Assembly: GCF_000003815.2 (NCBI RefSeq)
Contig: NC_049988.1
Span: 8,560,986 to 8,624,985, forward strand
Source: Branchiostoma floridae
Taxonomy: Eukaryota; Chordata; Leptocardii; Amphioxiformes; Branchiostomatidae
Direction of reading: 5' to 3'
Length of the DNA stretch: 64,000 bases
Position numbers and translations under genes: made by a program. Below the pieces are notes generated by a model. It was not told the origin of the DNA and did not search any database. It saw nothing but the letters and a program-made list of their open reading frames with translations. Below, one piece after another: positions 60,409 to 64,000 of this stretch (position 1 is its first letter; each line of letters opens with the position of its first letter).

Positions 60409-60436
60409 CTAATCTCCAGGATCTGCTTGGAGATTA
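60409..60436. mobile_element. minimal MITE: two ends joined, about 27 bp
   Basis: CTAATCTCCAGGATCTGC then TTGGAGATTA consists of little more than the two inverted ends of the TAATCTCCAAGCAGAT family with no interior. It lies 35 bp from a full copy. Confidence 0.6.
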
Positions 60437-60544
60437 GGTAACTGGTTACACGGATGTACATGGCACCGTCCATCCATCCATATCCTCCATTGCCTTGGGC
60501 AGAGCTGGTGTAGACAGGTCTTACATCGTCTTCCTACGCTTGTA

Positions 60545-61425
60545 CGAGGGGTGATCAATAAGTTCTCGGCCTCACCATAAAATAGCAAGCACAAGTCAGA
60601 TTTTGAGGCACAACTTCATAGTATGAAGTCTTCTATCAATATCCTCCAAATTACAAATCATTGGAGTCATTACTTTCCAGGCATTCGATTTTTCTAAATT
60701 AGAAGGTAAGTGGTGAGAAAAAGAAGGGTGAAGTGTGATCAGACAATTTGACCCGCACAGCTCAGGCTGAAGATCAATTGTCCACTTTTTTTCGTTATCC
60801 CTTACCTAACGTTACTGTGTGTCGCCTGCGACGTAATGATCACAATAATTTGAATTTTGGTACACATTCATATAAGACTTAATACATGTACGTGGGGTTA
60901 TCAATAAATCCTCAGTTTACTGAGAAATAATAAGCACAGCTCAGATTTCGAAGCATAGATGTCGAGTTTAAAGTCTTATATAAATATGTACCAAAATTCA
61001 AATTATTGTGATCATTACTTTGCAGGCGACACCCAGGAACGTTAGGTAAGGGATAACGAAAAAAAGTGGACAGTTGACCTGACCTGAGTGTGCGGGTCAA
61101 TGTGCGCTTCTGGAAGTCAGACACCCAATTCTTTTTGCTTGAAATAGGAAGAGAATCATTATCAAATATTTTGACAATGTCTTTTGTTACTTTACGGCAT
61201 GGGGAACTCGACCCACGCATGTCTAATCACAAGTCACACCACTTTTTTTCTCGCCACTCACCTTCTAATTTAGAAAAAAAAACGAATGCCTGGAAAGTAA
61301 TGAATCCAATGATTTGTAATTTGGAGGATATTGATAAAAGACTTCATACTATGAAGTTGTGCCTCAAAATCTGACTTGTGCTTGTTATTTCTTGGTGAGG
61401 TCTAGAACTTATTGATCACCCCTCG
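60545..61425 (-). mobile_element. fold-back mariner-type element, TA target
   Basis: Both ends read CGAGGGGTGATCAATAAGTT inward and are flanked by TA (60543-60544 and 61426-61427), the hallmark of mariner insertions. The arms match for about 180 bp on each side. Inside is a second palindrome (arms about 60778-60880 and 60978-61075), whose centre carries a related end, TACGTGGGGTTATCAATAAA. So two related ends are nested. The right half keeps about 160 bp, with a transposase N-terminal remnant, that the left half lacks. Confidence 0.85.
61065..61220 (-). pseudogene. mariner transposase N-terminal HTH fragment
   Basis: The minus-strand frame reads ..VTKDIVKIFDNDSLPISSKK, then NWVSDFQKRTLTRTLRSGQL. 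It has the spacing of the second helix-turn-helix of mariner transposases: a tryptophan before an [EDQ]F pair, then an arginine-rich stretch ending R-x-G. The catalytic DD(D/E) domain is absent, because the frame runs directly into the palindrome of the element. It cannot make a working enzyme. The open frame continues to 60912 through unrelated repeat sequence. Confidence 0.65.
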
Positions 61426-61480
61426 TACGTCCATGTTTCGGTGCCCATAAAAGAAGATCACTAGTGATCTTGTCTCTCCT

Positions 61481-61740
61481 GTAAAGTTGCTCACGCAATT
61501 GGCGCACCGGTACGGCACTGAGGGATTCGAAAGATACTCAACGAATTTCACAGATAAAGAACGAATTCTCTTACATTTTGTGTATGTTGTTGTCTTCTCC
61601 GTCATACTTTTACGTATTGCGCAATATCCAAATTAGAAAAAATCGGAGAAAATAACACAACTGTACCGCAGTAAACGCGCGAATATCGTAGTACCGAACC
61701 GGTGTCAGCACTTTGCAGTGCAGTTGGATACCATCTTTAC
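61481..61740. mobile_element. CACCGGTRCGGCACTGCGG MITE, copy 4, decayed
   Basis: Ends GTAAAGTTG and (reversed) GTAAAGATGGTATCC. Internal blocks GGCGCACCGGTACGGCACTG, AAAGATACTCAACGAATTTC and TTTTACGTATTGCGCAATAT match copies 2 and 3. Confidence 0.75.
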
Positions 61741-61823
61741 TTCGCCATGCGTGTCAAGCAAAACTTGGTCTTCTTTCTCTTCGCTACAATTTACAAAAAC
61801 GGCAGGCCCTTTTCTAGCGTGGG

Positions 61824-61905
61824 TAGTCCAATAGTTAGCGACAATTCCTCTGGACCTAGAAGTCGTGAGTTTCAATCTCGGCGGTGTCGCTCACCCGACA
61901 TGCAC
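61824..61905 (+). mobile_element. tRNA-like SINE head, third family
   Basis: A-box-like GGGTAGTCCAATAGTTAGCG and B-box-like GAAGTCGTGAGTTTCAATCT in tRNA spacing. The body after it is short and unmatched elsewhere in the window. Confidence 0.55.
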
Positions 61906-62019
61906 GCTACTGGAAAGTATTGCAGTCCCCAGTATTAGGTACAAAGAAATGGTTGCTGACTTTGGGCGCTACAGGCGCTAGGCCCTTAAACTTGTACAAC
62001 AAGAAAAATTGATCTCACA

Positions 62020-63640
62020 TACTATGACATTCAGTCTTGTCCTTCATCTGCGCCTAATCTCTAAAAAAACCCTAACTGATGATTACTTGTTCAGTATTGG
62101 ACTCACTCTTTTTATTCGAATGAAACACGGTGGCCTCGGCAAGTATAATTTAACATATCATTATATCCAGCCTTGCCCTTCATCAGTCCAGAGAACCTCA
62201 CATGTCTCTAACAGTAGAGTAGACACGCCCTACTAAGTCGAAACAAAATACAATGTTCCCAAACAAGCATAGATTAACATATCATTACATCCAGCCTTGC
62301 CCTTCATCAGTGTGTGGACTCCAGAAAACCTGACATGTAATTACTCTAACAGTACAGCAGACACACCCTGCTGGTGGAAACAAAACAAAAGTTTCCTAAA
62401 CAAGCATAAATTAACATATCATTATATCCAGCCTTGCCCTTCATTCGTGTAAAACCTCTAGAGGTGATTACTCTAACAGTACAGCAGACACACCCTGCTG
62501 GTAGAAACAAAACAAAAGTTTCCTAAACAAGCATAAATTAACATATCATTATATCCAGCCTTGCCCTTCATTCGTGTAAAACCTCTAGAGGTGATTACTC
62601 TAACAGTACAGCAGACACACCCTGCTGGTAGAAACAAAACAAAAGTTTCCTAAACAAGCATAAATTAACATATCATTATATCCAGCCTTGCCCTTCATTC
62701 GTGTAAAACCTCTAGAGGTGATTACTCTAACAGTACAGCAGACACACCCTGCTGGTAGAAACAAAACAAAAGTTTCCTAAACAAGCATAAATTAACATAT
62801 CATTATATCCAGCCTTGCCCTTCATTCGTGTAAAACCTCTAGAGGTGATTACTCTAACAGTACAGCAGACACACCCTGCTGGTAGAAACAAAACAAAAGT
62901 TTCCTAAACAAGCATAAATTAACATATCATTATATCCAGCCTTGCCCTTCATTCGTGTAAAACCTCTAGAGGTGATTACTCTAACAGTACAGCAGACACA
63001 CCCTGCTGGTAGAAACAAAACAAAAGTTTCCTAAACAAGCATAAATCAACATATCATTATATCCAGCCTTCATCCGTGCATGAAGCACAGAGAACGCAGG
63101 TAATTACTCTAACAGTAGGGACACGCCCTGCTTGGTTCGAATGAAACACAATGTTCCCCGACAATCATGATTTAACATATCATTACATCCAGCCTAGGCC
63201 TTGCCCTTCATACACAGATGTGTATGAACTCCAGAGAACCTCACAGGTAATTACTCTAACAGTGGAACGGACACATCCTCTTGGTCGAAACAAAACAAAA
63301 ACTTTCTAAACAAGCATGATTTAACATATCATTACATCCAGCCTTGCCCTTCAACAGTTTATGACCTCCAGGGGTAATTAATTACTCTAACAGCACAGCG
63401 GACACATCCTCTTGGTCGAAACAAAACAAAGACTTTCTAAACAAGCATGATTTAACATATGATTACATCGATATCCAGCCTTGCCCCTCATCCATGTTTG
63501 AACCTTAGAGGTAATTACTCTAACAGTGCAACGGACACACCCAGCTGTTTGGTCGAAACAAAACAAAAGTTTCCTCAACAAGCATAATTTAACATGTCAT
63601 TACAACCAGCCTTGCCCTTCATCCATGTATGACCTCCAGA
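62020..63640. repeat. 127-bp satellite array, 12-13 units
   Basis: The marker CCAGCCTTGCCCTTCAT (with variants) occurs 12 times from 62167 to 63607, and a weaker unit precedes it near 62030. The central five units (about 62390-63045) are identical with a period of exactly 127 bp. Units at both edges carry substitutions, indels and period changes. Each unit has the palindrome CCTCTAGAGG and a conserved AACATATCATTA.ATCCAGCC block. No frame persists, since 127 is not a multiple of 3. Confidence 0.97.
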
Positions 63641-64000
63641 GACCCGCCCAAACCCGTCGGGAGTCTAATGTTCCCTCCACATGTCGACATTGATCACGAG
63701 TCAAGGTCGTTCCGTTGTGTGAGCCGGCGGGTCAGCCTGGAAGGTCAAAGACATGGAATCATCATCAGCCCCCAGCGCAAAGTGAAGGTGAATGTGGGAC
63801 TTCATGTGAGAAACTCGTGAAGAACGGATGTGTTCAGCCAGGCTAAACTTAGCAGTGTCTAAGACACGGTACTTGTAGTTTCTTATCGGTGGACTTGGAA
63901 GGATTCTAAACTAAGACTTTAAGACCTTGCTGAGTTCACCGCTGACTGGAATATTTGTCTGGCGGACAGCTCTTGCTGAGAAATTGTCTCCGTCTCGCCG
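63641..64000. other. unique sequence, less A+T-rich, nothing recognised
   Basis: A 63-codon plus frame (63629-63820) and mixed composition are seen. No domain or splice sites can be judged, because the window ends. Confidence 0.35.

Noticed and set aside
62020-63640. Regular repeats considered as a CRISPR array
   Set aside because: The whole 127-bp unit repeats with no unique spacers, and the window is animal DNA.

Overview
The window reads as non-coding, repeat-dense animal DNA. I find no host gene I can name: no long intron-free frame, no run of exon-like frames with matching splice sites, no rRNA, no intact tRNA and no CRISPR array. The content is typical of a marine invertebrate deuterostome: tRNA-headed SINEs, many short inverted-repeat transposons (MITEs) with 8-9 bp target duplications, a 5'-truncated LINE, a mariner relic, long CA/TG, GTGA and TTCC microsatellites, and two 100-N scaffold gaps. 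The repeats (ends such as TAATCTCCAAGCAGATCC and TAGTCTCTACCAGACTCC, and SINEs with TCGGAAGGGA bodies) look to me most like a cephalochordate (Branchiostoma). That is recognition from memory and needs a database check.

Layout. 1-14276: mostly unique sequence with a few MITEs (3925-4275, 4519-4645), a 231-bp tandem duplication (6140-6597) and a composite SINE (12860-13290). After the first gap (14277-14376) come a GTGA microsatellite (16076-16246), a MITE (17908-18078) and a nested pair of MITEs, each with a perfect 9-bp target duplication (19595-19913). From 22179 to 33700 a roughly 4-kb block occurs twice in direct orientation (22179-26652 and 29799-33636). The copies differ by a MITE, a LINE tail and a 2.84-kb insertion that is present only in the first copy and is empty in the second. 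That insertion (26653-29494) holds a 2.56-kb inverted-repeat element and a 272-bp deletion derivative, and inside the large element lies an array of five stem-loops whose stems covary. The block could be a true tandem duplication or two haplotypes laid end to end by the assembler, since a gap of unknown size sits between the copies.

33700-64000: dispersed MITE families (GGGGCCCGGCCGGGC ends at four sites; CACCGGTGCGGCACTGCGG ends at four sites), two further SINE families, a long-TIR repeat family (44090-44770, 52588-53350, 54910-55262), minisatellites (34579-34694, 46060-46504), large palindromes (56447-57690, 58126-58343), a fold-back mariner element carrying a transposase N-terminal remnant (60545-61425), and a 127-bp satellite array of 12-13 units (62020-63640) with identical central units and diverged edges.

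Nothing here can be joined into a pathway. The biology visible is transposon invasion, nesting and decay, repeat amplification and local duplication. The stem-loop array in the 2.56-kb element is the least explained item.
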